From Isochrysis galbana (lineage: Eukaryota; Haptophyta; Isochrysidales; Isochrysidaceae): 64,000 nucleotides of DNA. The number at the start of each line of letters is the position of its first letter. Position 1 is the stretch's first letter. Made by a program: the position numbers and the translations under genes. The stretch spans positions 745,797 through 809,796 of the forward strand of contig CM030942.1 of the NCBI GenBank assembly GCA_018136815.1, in the 5' to 3' direction. Positions 41,047 through 51,900 of this stretch are shown here, in pieces. Under the pieces are notes generated by a model that was given only the letters and a program-made list of their open reading frames with translations, did not search any database and had not been told where the DNA came from.

Positions 41047-41159
41047 TTAACCACTGAACAAGTTGGCTCCACTCACCGAACAAGTTGGTTCCCGCCTGAA
41101 CAAGTCGTGAACAAGTTGGTTCCACCCTCAACAAGTTAATTCCAGGTAAAAATAAAACT

Positions 41160-41869
41160 CAACTCCTTCGATTTTCGAGACGAAATTCGGCGAACCCGAA
41201 CTGGAGCCCAGGGGGAATCCGAATCAACTCGCCTGGAGCGACCACGACGAACCTAGAAGACGGTGGATAACGAGGAAGGCTCGTACTCAGGCCGAAACAT
41301 TCTTGCCCAAAGAGCCTGGATACAACAGACGGACGTTGGCACTCGCCAGCCACGCGTCGACGGCCCCAGCGTCAAGGAGGTAGACGTCGTTGTCGAGCAC
41401 GAACGCGGGCGATTCCTGCGAGGGGCGGGTCGGGGCGGTCAGGATGGATTCTCCTGTGGCCAAGGCAGCCAGCCGTGTGCACGCGATGTGGGGTGCCCGG
41501 GGTCCCGGGGTGCTCCGCGGGTGACGTCCCCCCCCGCTCTAGGCACTAGATGAAGGTCGGGCGCCCGATAGCGCGGACGGATCTCGGGGGAATCGCGTGT
41601 CATGAAACAACTGCCCCGAAATAACCTTATCAGCCACTCGGCACTCGGCGCGACCGTCTGTTCTTTATTTTTATTTACACGGTTAGAGCCCCAGCGCGTG
41701 TGCAGAGGGCAGAGGGAGAGCGAGGGGGGCGGTAAAACCCACCATTTTCCACGGGAATTTTTCGTGGCGGCAGGTGAGCCCCTCCGGATTTTTTTTGGGA
41801 TTGGGAGGACGGTCAAAAAATTCAGCCCCCCCACATGTTAGTAGTTATAAATCACTGTTTGATCGCCCT
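41160..41869 (-). mobile_element. Family C repeat
   Basis: Reverse-oriented copy ending with GATCGCCC (complement of GGGCGATC) at about 41869. It shares CATGAAACAACTGCCCCGAAATAACC, GTTAGAGCCCCAGCGCGTG and GGAATTTTTCGTGGCGGCAGG with the palindrome arms. 41340-41440 corresponds to 11660-11760. On the minus strand this part reads ESPAFVLDNDVYLLDAGAVD, hinting at a lost coding region. Confidence 0.55.
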
Positions 41870-41943
41870 ATATGTCACCCATTATCATCATCGTTGGCTT
41901 CCGCATCGACGCTCCGCTAACAGAGAGACGCACCACCGCAGCA

Positions 41944-42663
41944 TCACGCTTCTCGGCGCTTGCACAGCACGAATAGGCTCGGCGTGTGCATGACACGTAG
42001 GGTATCATCAACAAACCGTTGGACCCATACTCCGGAGCCCTTTGATGGCCTACGAATCACTTCGTTCCCAAAGATGGAAAGCGCAATCTCTTTGAATGTT
42101 ACCTGGATACGCTTGTCATCAATGACGTCGCGCTCCGCATGGAGGGCCAGGCACAGCACTCCGCCAAAGAAATCAACCGCGTTGATAAACCGTTTATCAT
42201 CGACCATAGTTTGTGTCACTGAACCCACGAGCGGCCCCACCTTGCCACTGGACCCGCCCTTGGACGTGGTGTATACGAGATCCCACACTCCGGACAAAGG
42301 CGTACGTGCTGGCTCCGGGGGGCAGAAGGGCTCGAGCTCCGAGACAACCGACTCAATGGCATCCTGCTCCTCGACTGATCCTCCAATGCCGTTCCGCGGC
42401 GCCGCCCGGCACTTCGCGAGGAGCTCGGCTCTGCTGGCTGCCAGCGAGGTGCCTGTCGCGGAGAGCTGGACCACTGGACAACGATTGATTGCATCCGCCG
42501 CTATGCGCGCGCTGAGTGAAGCCCATGGCGCGGCGGTGAGCAGCAGGGGCAGCAGCGGGTGGGAGGCAGAGCCGACCCCCACCATTCCGAAGTGGCCGTC
42601 TCTCCCCCACCCCACAAAAAAATACAAAAATACTACATGTAGTAAGAAAAGGCAACAGTGCAA
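41944..42663 (-). CDS. Plastid-lipid-associated (PAP/fibrillin-type) protein
   Basis: Up to 239 residues; Met27 (42585) is a likely alternative start because a hydrophobic leader (HPLLPLLLTAAPWASLSA) follows it. The body has the PAP/fibrillin pattern: an early LSGVWDLVYTTS strand (the W-x-L-x-Y-T-S signature), VGSVTQTMVDDKRFINAVDF (F-x-N-V-V-x-like), RIQVTFKEIALSIFG, and a C-terminal VWVQRFVDDTLRVMHTPSLFVLCKR (the D-x-x-L-R-x-x-R/H region). Fibrillins are plastid lipid-binding proteins of plastoglobules and thylakoids. This supports a photosynthetic host. It is divergent from the SNARE gene, 147 bp or 225 bp apart depending on start. Confidence 0.8.
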   Translation of the reverse strand: MHCCLFLLHVVFLYFFVGWGRDGHFGMVGVGSASHPLLPLLLTAAPWASLSARIAADAINRCPVVQLSATGTSLAASRAELLAKCRAAPRNGIGGSVEEQDAIESVVSELEPFCPPEPARTPLSGVWDLVYTTSKGGSSGKVGPLVGSVTQTMVDDKRFINAVDFFGGVLCLALHAERDVIDDKRIQVTFKEIALSIFGNEVIRRPSKGSGVWVQRFVDDTLRVMHTPSLFVLCKRREA

Positions 42664-42810
42664 CTAAAAGTAAATGAAGTGTAAGTAGGACGCTGAGCGC
42701 GGGGGCGAGCCCACTCAGCCATCACACCCCTCTCGCTCCGGTACCCCCCCTTCCGCCTACTCCGTCCTCCCGTACATCCACCCCTCTCACCCAATCGCGC
42801 GCTGGCGGGC

Positions 42811-44676
42811 ATGCACAGAGGCTCGTCAGAGCGCGATGTAGTTCTCGTTCTCTCCGACCTGACACGCAAGATCGATCACGGCCGGGAGGCGGTGCTCCAG
42901 TGTGTGGGCGAGAATGCATTTGGCTACACTGCAGAGGCAGCTGAGCGGGTCTCTGGGATGATTGAGGAGACCCTCGCGCTCTGTCGCCGCGGCGAGAAGG
43001 TGCTGCAAATGTGGTCCGCTCTATCGGCCGCCACAGTGCCAGCTGATTCCCCGGGTTCAAGCCCTCCTGCAATTGGCGCTCTAGCGGATGAAGTACACCG
43101 TGCGGTACGTGAATTCAAAGCTGTTGCAGAGGCTGCCCGCTCATCCATGGTTCAGGTTGGGTGGCGCAAACACGCAGGACCTCGCCAACATCCACAGGGG
43201 TGGGCGGAGCTCTTTGGCCGCCCAATGGTGCAAAAGAGCTGGGATCAGCTTTTCTCCATGTCAAATGATGAATCTGCCGAATCCCATGTGCAGCGCATTG
43301 GTTCTCCTGGAAATACGATGACTCCAGCGCCTTCTTCGGCGGCATTAGACATCTGGTCCAAGCGGGTGGACAACGGCAGCTTTGTTTCAAGTGGCCTGCG
43401 TAGCTGCGCTGTGGCTGCCAGTCGAGGCGGGAACTGCTCAACCCGTCTGGATACGAGCAGCGGTATTGACGGGGCATTCAACCGGGCCGCAGAAGCCATG
43501 GCGGCCGCCAACGCTCGACGTGGTGCGCTGTCAAAGGGGGAAGGAAGACTCGCGGCGAGCAGAGACATGTTTCAAGGCTCGACACTGGCTGTCGCTGAAC
43601 CTGCAACCTTACCAGAAGCGACGACAAGAGTCAGACACTTGATAGGCGGACTCCGTGATTCCACAGGTCAAGTGGAGCAGCTTACGGCAGCGTCCGCATG
43701 GAGCTTTGGCCGCGGCGTAGATGCTGAGAATGGACAATTGAAAGAAATAGAGGCGCAGGCGTTGTCAGATGCGAAGGAGGCACGTTGGCTGCTTGCTGGC
43801 ATGGTGCCATCTGCAGCCATGGCAGAGATGCATACGGAGCTTGAGACTGTCATTGGACGATTCACTGATGTAGTTGCGTTGGCGTACCAAACGATTGACC
43901 AAGTCCGTTCGACAGTTACAAATAACGGGAAGTTTCTAACGAGGAGTGTCAATAACGATGTGAAGGGCGTCAGCGCCGATCTTGGGCAAGCGGCTGAGAC
44001 TGGTTCAACTGGTTCCATCGATGTCCATGCGAGTTCATCCGGCAAGTACGAGAGATGTCCATACCATGGCCCTCGGGATCCAATGGGGTCTAGCACTCCC
44101 TTGGCGGCGCCGCAATCGGTTTCCTCGTTCGCTCGACCGGCGGGTGCGCCTCTCCCGGATGAACCAGAATCGGAAATCTTACTACGCCAACCCTTGAACG
44201 AGCAACGGTCTAGTGATCGCGACCTGAAGACACGACCTCCACCATCGCAATTGCGAACACCCTTATGCAGCACGGCTGGGAGGAGTGGAAGATTGGGGGA
44301 GGGGGGGTTGCCGCCCTACCAACCGGGACTGCAGCCACAACCAGTAGTCACTCTTCATCCGGATGAAGCCATAAGTCGTTCTCCACGGTCTCTATACCAC
44401 AAGTTACACTATGACGAAAGCAGAGAGCGCATCCTACAAGATGCGGTGAGGATCAACAATGAGTTGATTGATGAGCGGGGTCGTGCAATAGACGCCATTT
44501 CGACAGAGGTGCAGGAATTAGGTGAACTTTTCGTCGAAGTGGCCCAAATTGTCGGATCTCATGATGAGCCAATTAGACAATTCGGTCGAGATATTGATGC
44601 CGCAGAAGCGGCTACTGCGGCCGCTGCTATTGAGCTCGAGAAAGCAGCCAAGAAAGATGGTTGTGTGGTTTCGTAG
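42811..44676 (+). CDS. Qa-SNARE-like (syntaxin) protein with CaaX-like tail
   Basis: 621 residues from ATG 42811. Residues 1 to about 75 form helices like a syntaxin N-terminal domain (GREAVLQCV, TLALCRRGEKVLQ). A long low-complexity middle follows. Residues about 531-605 form a Qa-type SNARE motif: ELIDERGRAIDAISTEVQEL, GELFVEVAQIVGSHDEPI, then RQFGRDIDAAEAATAAAAIE. Aligned with syntaxins (MLVESQGEMID), the zero-layer Gln is replaced by His in IVGSHDEP. There is no C-terminal transmembrane helix; the protein ends KKDGCVVS, a C-a-a-X box suited to prenylation (as in Ykt6 among R-SNAREs). Expected role: membrane fusion or its regulation. Confidence 0.75.
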   Translation: MHRGSSERDVVLVLSDLTRKIDHGREAVLQCVGENAFGYTAEAAERVSGMIEETLALCRRGEKVLQMWSALSAATVPADSPGSSPPAIGALADEVHRAVREFKAVAEAARSSMVQVGWRKHAGPRQHPQGWAELFGRPMVQKSWDQLFSMSNDESAESHVQRIGSPGNTMTPAPSSAALDIWSKRVDNGSFVSSGLRSCAVAASRGGNCSTRLDTSSGIDGAFNRAAEAMAAANARRGALSKGEGRLAASRDMFQGSTLAVAEPATLPEATTRVRHLIGGLRDSTGQVEQLTAASAWSFGRGVDAENGQLKEIEAQALSDAKEARWLLAGMVPSAAMAEMHTELETVIGRFTDVVALAYQTIDQVRSTVTNNGKFLTRSVNNDVKGVSADLGQAAETGSTGSIDVHASSSGKYERCPYHGPRDPMGSSTPLAAPQSVSSFARPAGAPLPDEPESEILLRQPLNEQRSSDRDLKTRPPPSQLRTPLCSTAGRSGRLGEGGLPPYQPGLQPQPVVTLHPDEAISRSPRSLYHKLHYDESRERILQDAVRINNELIDERGRAIDAISTEVQELGELFVEVAQIVGSHDEPIRQFGRDIDAAEAATAAAAIELEKAAKKDGCVVS

Positions 44677-44835
44677 CAGCTGTTGCAACGGCCAATCGCG
44701 CGGCAAGGTATCCACATAGCTTGCTTGGTCACCCAGGCCTCCATTCACAATCTGATTTGCCCTGTTACTACTGTTACTACTGATTTGCGTTGTTGCTACA
44801 GATTTATGTTACGTCGTAAGTTTGTCATCTACATC

Positions 44836-45420
44836 TAGGGCGCAAACAGGGCTTTTTAACTACTAATATGGGGGGTTGCATTTTTTGACCATTCTCCAGA
44901 ACCTGAAGAGGGGCCGCAGGCGCGTGCCATGGCCAGAGCTGCAGGGAAGAGAGGGGGAAGAGGGAAGAGGGAGGGGAGGGGGGCGTAGCAGCTCTCAGGA
45001 GCGTGAGCTCCGTGTCAAGTGCTTGGGCCCGGGAGTTGGGCACTGGCACTGGAACCCAGGAGAATGAGTGGGGTCCGGGGGAGGCGGAGGTAGTGGTAGT
45101 GGTCCACACGCGCCACCGGTTGCGGATTTTGCGAAGCATGCGAGCCGGCCGGACGGGGAAGGTGCGCTCCCTTGGCTTCTCGAGCCACGGCATCCAAGCA
45201 GCGTCCACCGTGGCGATCGCCGTGCGTGGGGAAGGAAATCTGCGGAGGGGGGGGAGCGCTGCAACGGCGCGAGCCGCAAACGGCGCTAGGGTGCCTGTAT
45301 GAGGGGTGGTTGGGCGATACACGGGCAGGGGTAGGCAGCAGGCTCACCTCCTGGCATTCTGGCAGTCCTCGGCCCCCTCGTCCCGGTCGTTATCGCTCAC
45401 GCTCGCGCTCGAGCTCCATG
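44836..45420 (+). mobile_element. Family C-like repeat, diverged
   Basis: Begins TAGGGCGCAAACAGGGC, then TTTTTAACTACTAATATGGGGGG and TTGCATTTTTTGACC, the same 5' hairpin layout as other C copies. The rest is GC-rich with no gene recognised. Confidence 0.45.
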
Positions 45421-45479
45421 GCCGATCTCCGTCTTTTAACTGCTAGCATTTGTAATTTGGTTTTCGCCTTTTGCACCGC

Positions 45480-45793
45480 CGCCTCACGCTCACGCACCCC
45501 CAAATATCCGGCATATATGTAAGAGCTATCTATTTCGGCAGATCTGTCCAAATATCCAAAAAGTTCTGGGATGTCTTGGCGCCTGGGCCAAGACCATACG
45601 GATAATATATCGCGTAGAGAGGGGATTTTGGAAAAAATTTGGGACTTTAGTCTTCGATATGGGGTTATACTGTTAGAGAGAGGGCGCCGCACCCCCAAAC
45701 TTGCAGCCCACTTGTAGAGAGGGCCCAAACTTCTGACGAGCTCGAGCAGCCACCCAAACTTGCAAAAATGATTGTAAGAGTATTTACTTGGCC
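45480..45793. repeat. CCCAAAT-rich repeat, possibly a relative of the MITE
   Basis: Repeated CACCCCCAAATATCC, GTCCAAATATCC and CACCCAAACTTGC motifs, ending TTTACTTGGCCCTA, similar to the right terminus GGCCCTA of the MITE at 38361. A clear left terminus was not found. Confidence 0.4.
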
Positions 45794-46483
45794 CTACCGC
45801 CGAGCTCCTGCTTCATCACCTGCGCCTTGAGAGCTCCCTTTCCCATCTCCACTTCCATAGACTCAACATGAGTAGCAACGCCCCTGAGGGCAGCATCACG
45901 AACACAAAAGGGTAGCGTGGATGGATATATCTGGTGAATGGGCACAGAGGATACCATGTGACGTTGCAGTCGGGCCGACGAATCGAAGCTCAACATCTCA
46001 TATCTCATCCGAGATGCAAGAGTTCTCCTTCGTCCTTGGGTTCTCTTGGCTCTTGGTCGTGGAGCTCAAGAGTGAAGAAAGATCTTGCAATGGTCTTGTA
46101 GACGAGTTTAGTCACTCGAGTCGATCTTTCGATGGAGAGGGTGAGGCATATTGCTACAACCAAGGGAGGGGTGGAGGTGGAATGGTGAGGCACTGCGCCC
46201 TTGCACGGTCCGACGCCGCTTCGTACAGATGTTCTTAAACGGAGCACATCTGCATCTTTCTTGGATGAAACCAGCAATAGATGGATCCATGAAGGCTAGT
46301 CCCGCTACTCCAACCCCCCCCGCCCCCCCCCCCCTCCCCGGCCCTTCCCGGCAACTTGCAACCACTAGGTGTCCTTGCTCATTTGTGCTCAGATGGTCTC
46401 ATCCTTCAAAGCATCCTTCAAAGAAGAATCGACGCAGTGCACCATGGGAAAGTCTTAGTCCAGTTATGTCTAAATGGTACGGC
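45794..46483. other. Stretch without recognised gene
   Basis: A minus-strand frame at 45784-46008 ends with a charged helical segment, but no family is recognised and it is interrupted; left uncalled. Poly-C runs at 46313-46335. Confidence 0.3.
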
Positions 46484-48315
46484 TTACCTGGACACCACGT
46501 TCGAGATAGGAGCAGGACATGCGCCCGGGGAGTGAACAGTCGGGCGTTTCGCGCCCGCAGCTAAACGTGCACATTCGGCTGTGATTCTATGCGATGCCTG
46601 TGAGGGCTGCTGCCTTTCCACTACAGTGCTCATCCGATCCAACAACTCTTCGAGACGTGATAGCCGCTGTTCGAGGCGAAGGAGCACATCTCTCGCGCCT
46701 TCACGATCAAGGTCGTCGGGGGTAGTTCGCACAGCTGCACGTGAAATTCCTGGAGCGATACTTTCTGAAGGTGCACTGCGGACAGCCATTAGCGGGGCAG
46801 TGCCTCCACCCGACAAGTCATTCTCTGAGTGCGAGGTTGTCTTGGGCGAGCGTTCGCCATGTCTCACGTTCGACATTTCCTGCGAAACAAGAATTGAGCC
46901 CGATGAATTTCGCATGGATTTTCCTTGGTATATCTGCCCACCTACTCGTAAGATCAGCCTCTCTGTGTGCATCGCATCATGGCTCGCTAATACTGGATTA
47001 CTCAAGAGTGTCAATGGCGTTCAATTCGATGTATCACAACGCATTTCCAACTGAGCACACAACTGATCTCGAGCCTAGCGGAGGAAATACCGGATTCCTT
47101 ATGTGAACTAAAGGCTGTGGCTGCATGTGGACATCTATCCCGCATTGCAGCCACTCTCTAGCTCTCTCACCTGAGAGATGATGCTGAAACTCATCGAGAT
47201 GCCAACAACGCCGGTGAACATGGCCACTGCGGCTACCGCTCGTCCAGCGGAGGTGTGTGGAACGGCATCTCCATAGCCCACTGTCGTGACAGTTACGAGT
47301 GCCCACCTACAAAGGGCAACGATCGAAACATGGATACTCAGCATCGCGCTCGCCTTAACAACGTCGGTATGATGGCAGATGTGAAGGAGCACACCATGCC
47401 CCATCACGGATGGATTGCAGGGAGGCAGGGGTGAGCTCGTCGTCTATGGGCCCACGCGCGCTGAGGTCCTCGACAACCCACACAGGACCACGGCCGCGAT
47501 AGTCGAGGATCAGTGAGCCCGCCTCGGCATGGAAGGCGAAGCCACCGAAGATGAGCACCTTGGTCAAGGATGAGGGATGTGGACAACTCGTCAAAGAACA
47601 ACGCAGACCGCCGGCTTGGTATGCCGAATTCTGCATGGAAGGGCTGGCGCACCTCAAGGCCGACGAAGAAGAGGAGCAGACGGAGCGCAGGCAAACATCT
47701 GCGAGCGCAGAGAGCGAGCGAGCGCAGTTCCTGTGATTCCTGGGCTAGTCTCAGCATACGGAGAATGCGGACGAGTCGCAACATTCGAATTGGCGAGAGG
47801 AAGGCGTTGGGCAAGAAGAAGAGGAATAGCCCAAGCCAGAAGGGTATGATGGCTGCGAGGTCAACAAGCACGAGTGGCTGGAGGGCGCAGCGCAGTCGAG
47901 CCTGGAAAGGCGTGGCGGGCAATGAAGGTGTACATCGCGAGTAATGCACGCTTCCTGCAGTAGGCCTGTGGTCCTGCTCGTACACTTCATCCCCGCGGCC
48001 ATAGGGGGCGACGTACAAGCGCAGTACGTATTCGACGGTGAAAAGGATAGCAACTGAGATGTCAATCACCTCCCAACCCCCCCACGAGGCGAGGCTGGGC
48101 TCCGATTGAAGCACGAACGCCAATGAAGAGACCACAATGATGGCCAGTGTCGCTATCTGGACATTGCGAGCGGTGCGTGAGGAGGACGGGCGATTGAGGA
48201 GGTCGTGAGCAGTTGCTTGCCATGAGGGTGGGCGGATGAGACGGCTCGTAGGCACATCCCGACCGCCGCTCCCGCCCAATGGGGCGCCCATCGTCGGGAA
48301 GGGCTCCGGCTGCAT
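46484..48315 (-). CDS. Voltage-gated potassium channel
   Basis: Exons 47986-48315, 47653-47901, 47395-47558 and 47171-47306 join with GT-AG introns of 84, 94 and 88 nt. The third junction splits a Trp codon and rebuilds GAWWALVTVTTVGYGD. S1 VQIATLAIIVVSSLAFVL; S2 IDISVAILFTVEYVLRLY; S3 LVLVDLAAIIPFWLGLFL; S4 SPIRMLRLVRILRMLRLAQ with Arg at every third position; S5 ALRLLLFFVGLEVLIFGGFA; a 40-residue turret; selectivity filter TVGYGD; S6 AVAAVAMFTGVVGISMSFSII. These define a six-TM Kv subunit, a tetrameric plasma-membrane K+ channel. A C-terminal exon is likely within 46484-46950 (coiled coil DVLLRLEQRLSRLEELLDRM); its acceptor, perhaps after CAG at about 46943, is uncertain. Confidence 0.85.
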
Positions 48316-48928
48316 CGACGGCGGCACCGAGCGTCGAGCGGAGCAGAGCGTCTCTCGCGCGCGCTCTCCTCCTCCTACTATTATACCATTTCTTCCAATT
48401 CGCGTTCTGTACCTAGATGGGACATACGTATGACATTGACACACGTAATTACCAGGCCAAACACACACGTATTTCACCGTATTTTGGAGGGCCTCCGTAT
48501 TGACGGGTGGCCAAATACGGAGCGCCCGCAGGGCGCGTAGCATGTGAGAGGAGCGAGCGAGCGTCGTGGGGCCGGCCGCGGCGGCGCGGGCCTTCTCGAC
48601 CCGCTGACCCGCTGGCATCTGTATGTCTCGTGTCTCGGTGTCTCGGCGGGCCAAGGTTCCTTCCACGAGGGCAGCTTCCCTCGCAAACTCCTACTCCACA
48701 TTGGCGGCAAGACGATCCCAGTGAACTACGCCATCCGGGCGTGCAAGACCCTCCGCATGCCGGAGGCAATGCAATCGCCGCACAAGCTCATGATCCATGA
48801 TCCACGGCAGCCTACCAGCCTACCTACGCAGCTGCAAAGGGGGGGGGGGGGGGGGCGGTCGGGGGTGAAAAAAAGGGACCTCAGGTTGCACCTTCTTGTT
48901 TCCCCCCAGTGCGGCGGCATCTTCACTC
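48316..48928. other. Stretch without recognised gene
   Basis: A plus-strand frame (about 48600-48830, containing RKLLLHIGGKTIPVNYAIR) looks protein-like but belongs to no family I know. It precedes a poly-G run (48840-48854) and the target of the LINE insertion. Confidence 0.3.
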
Positions 48929-48944
48929 GGGTTTCCCCCATTGT
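48929..48944. repeat. TSD of the long LINE, 3' side
   Basis: GGGTTTCCCCCATTGT, identical to 52068-52083. With the following AA the match is 18 nt. Confidence 0.85.
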
Positions 48945-51900
48945 AAAAAAAAACATCTGAAGATTCTGGGCTACACACCTACTACTGACTGGGACTGGTC
49001 TCCCTTCTCTACTTGCATCGCCCTTACTTCCCTCCCTCCACCTCTTCCCCTGCCCCCCTTCTTTCCTTTTTCTTCGGTTTCCGGGGTCCGGCCTTGGTGC
49101 GCTACCTAAGGCCTGGTTCAGAGTGCGGGGGCCGGGCAGGCCTGTTGTGTCTTCTCTTTTGGCGTTCGCGTCTGCCTTCGCTCGCGCCTATTGTGACAGT
49201 GGCGCCGGGTCGCCTGCGTCTCTGATGTTGACCTTGTTCTACGTTTTGTTGGCTTATTCGTCTTTGTTTTGTTGCTCCTTGGGTTCCTCGACAGCGTGTG
49301 CTATCCTCAGCTTCGTGGCTAGATTTACTAGTTCCTTGCTGGGTTTGAGCCCGCCGTTGTCGTTCATACTGAAAACGGGCCTCAAGTCGCTTATGTCTAT
49401 CCGTTTTTTGGGTTGTCTACCCATGCCCGCTTGGGCGGTTCTTGCCGCGTCGGTCTCGTTTGCGAAGAGTAGAGCTTTACTTAGCGTGGTGTATCGTTCT
49501 ATTGTTCTTATCAATATTGATTCTTCTGAGAATGCCACTCCGTCGTAGTGTATTCTATAAAAATCAGTAATGATATACCTCCATGCTACTAGATACAGAG
49601 TGTATATCGCTTTCGGGGCGTCTCCATTCGGGAAAATAAACAGATTGTCGATTATAGTTTCCTCTCTGTTTCTCCCCGCTTTAGGTGAGAATTGTGCAAT
49701 TTCGTTGATCGCGTCCAGGACACTGGTTATGCCTTGGCACTCGCCTAGGTGCGTCGAGGCTTCGTCCGCCTCTCCACAAATGCGGCATGTGCTGTCTCTA
49801 CCGGGAAAACGGTTGTATGTACCCACCCGTCTGTGCGCAATGTGTTTATAGTGTAGGTGCATATCGCGTGCCGTCACCATCGGTGACGTGTAGAGTTTGG
49901 CTAGGTGTGCCCATGTGTTTTTGGGCAGGTGTAGTTTCTCCTCCCATTTACTTGGTCCGGCTAGGAGTTTGCTTTTGTGGCCCGTTTGCTGAAGAGCTCT
50001 TGTTATATGTTCGACTCCCGTTTCGTCTAGCGGCGTTTCTCCGTCTAAGGAGTACTCATCTGCTAGCGGGTATTCGATTCTTTTGTTGGATTTGTATCCC
50101 TCACCCCATTGTGCCGGGGGGGATGTGTCTAGATTCGAGGGAGTGTCCCTCGTTTTTTCCCCGATTATTGGTGTGCCTAGGTATGAGAGTTCCATGTCGT
50201 ACCATGTATCTTTGATTCTCGCGTAGTATTCCCCGTCTTGTGTTATGCGTATCTCGGGAGGCGGTTCTTCCGGGTCGGCTTGTTCTCCGGCGTTTCGACG
50301 GGCCTTCTTGTTTTTATCATTGTCCGTGTTTTGCGGCGTCGCCACTATAGTTTTGGCGTGTGTTACTATTGTGTCCCACGACTCTAGGAATTTTTCCCTT
50401 GGGATAAAGTCTCCTTGGACGTGAATGTATGTATCGTTATTTTTTAGGTATTCTGCGCATTCCTCTCTAGTGTAGGGCGTCGCCGCGCCGTAGTCTCGAA
50501 ACACATTGTGTATGGTGTTACATTCAAGCCTATTCCATAGCTTTATCCACGTGGGTTGTAGTTTGGGCCCCGGATATGTCGGGTTGTCCCATATAGGTTG
50601 CGAGAGTAGGCCCTCCCTGCTGGTGCTCAAAGGCGTGAGTTTTAGTTCGCGTATGTTTCTGAGTGCCTTCTTCCAGAACTCTGGGAGGTTGCCCCTGCCT
50701 GATATCCCGTCGGTTAGTTTGTTCATGGGGGTTGACGATAGAACCGCTGCTCTCCCTAGGCTCGTGCGGCAGAACCATGCGTCAAGTACTTGCTTCCATT
50801 GCGCTTGCCGTGCATCCAAGTAGTTTAGTATCCACTTGGCTTGTAGCGCCTTGACGTGGTTGTCCCAGTCTAGGAGACCCAGCCCTAGGTGGGGTCCCTC
50901 CTCCGATGCGTCTTTCAGGGGGAACTCGGGGTGTTTTATCCATTGTAGCCTACGCCCGGTGCGCGTGTTTGTCCACAATATTTTGTCCACGGATCGCTTG
51001 ACTGCCGCATGGAACGATCTCGGGGCCGCCAGCGTTTGTAGCCAGTACCTCGGGATTGAGTAGATGAGGAAGTTGGCCACTTTAGTTTTTCCGTGTATAG
51101 ATAAGTTGCTCGTGATCGGTGCGTACATGCCGGCTTTTTTTTCTATCTTGTTGGCCAGGTTTTGCCAGAAGCCCTTTATGGCCTGGGGTCCCCCTAGCGG
51201 GATCCCTAGGATGGTCGCGCATTCACAGCTCTTTAGCCACTTGTATCTTTGAAATCTCGCTGGCGGGCGTTTTCTCTTCAGAGATCCCATCCTAAGTCCT
51301 TCGAATTTCTGCTCGTTCGGCTTGCCACATGAGGCCGCCGCGTATCTTTCTACCCATTCGAGTGAGCGCGCCAGGCTGCTGTAGTCGGCCGCCATAAGTT
51401 GCGTGTCGTCGGCGAATTGGCTTATTTTGAGCTCGGCTCCGTTAACCGTGATTCCCTCTATGTCTTCGTCTTCGTTGATCGCCCGTGTCAGCGCTTCCGC
51501 TGTTAGAAGGAAGGCCAGCGGCGATAGCGGGCACCCTTGAGGGACTCCACTCGCGACGTTGAATGGGAAGCTTCTGCCTCCGTTGGCCTTTATGTATCGT
51601 ATGGGTTTTGCCTCGGAGTTGGTTAGGGCCCTCGCGTATTTTCGGAAATCCTCTCCGAATTTGAGTTTTTCAAGGACGAGGTGATAGAATTCCCAGTTCA
51701 CTCTGTCGAAGGCCTTTTCCCAATCTAGCGCTAGAAGTAGCCCAGGCTCCCCCGTTTCTTCGAGGTAAGCGTGCGTCAGTTGCAGTAGATGCGTGGCTTC
51801 GCCGATCAGGCGGTGTGGGACGAAGCCTAATTGGTCTTTCGAAATGATGTTTCCGATCACCTTTTTCAATCTATTCGTGAGTATCTTAGCTAGTATTTTG

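Noticed and set aside
45784-46277. Possible minus-strand gene with a charged C-terminal helix
   Set aside because: Two short frames that do not join by clear splice sites and have no recognisable family.
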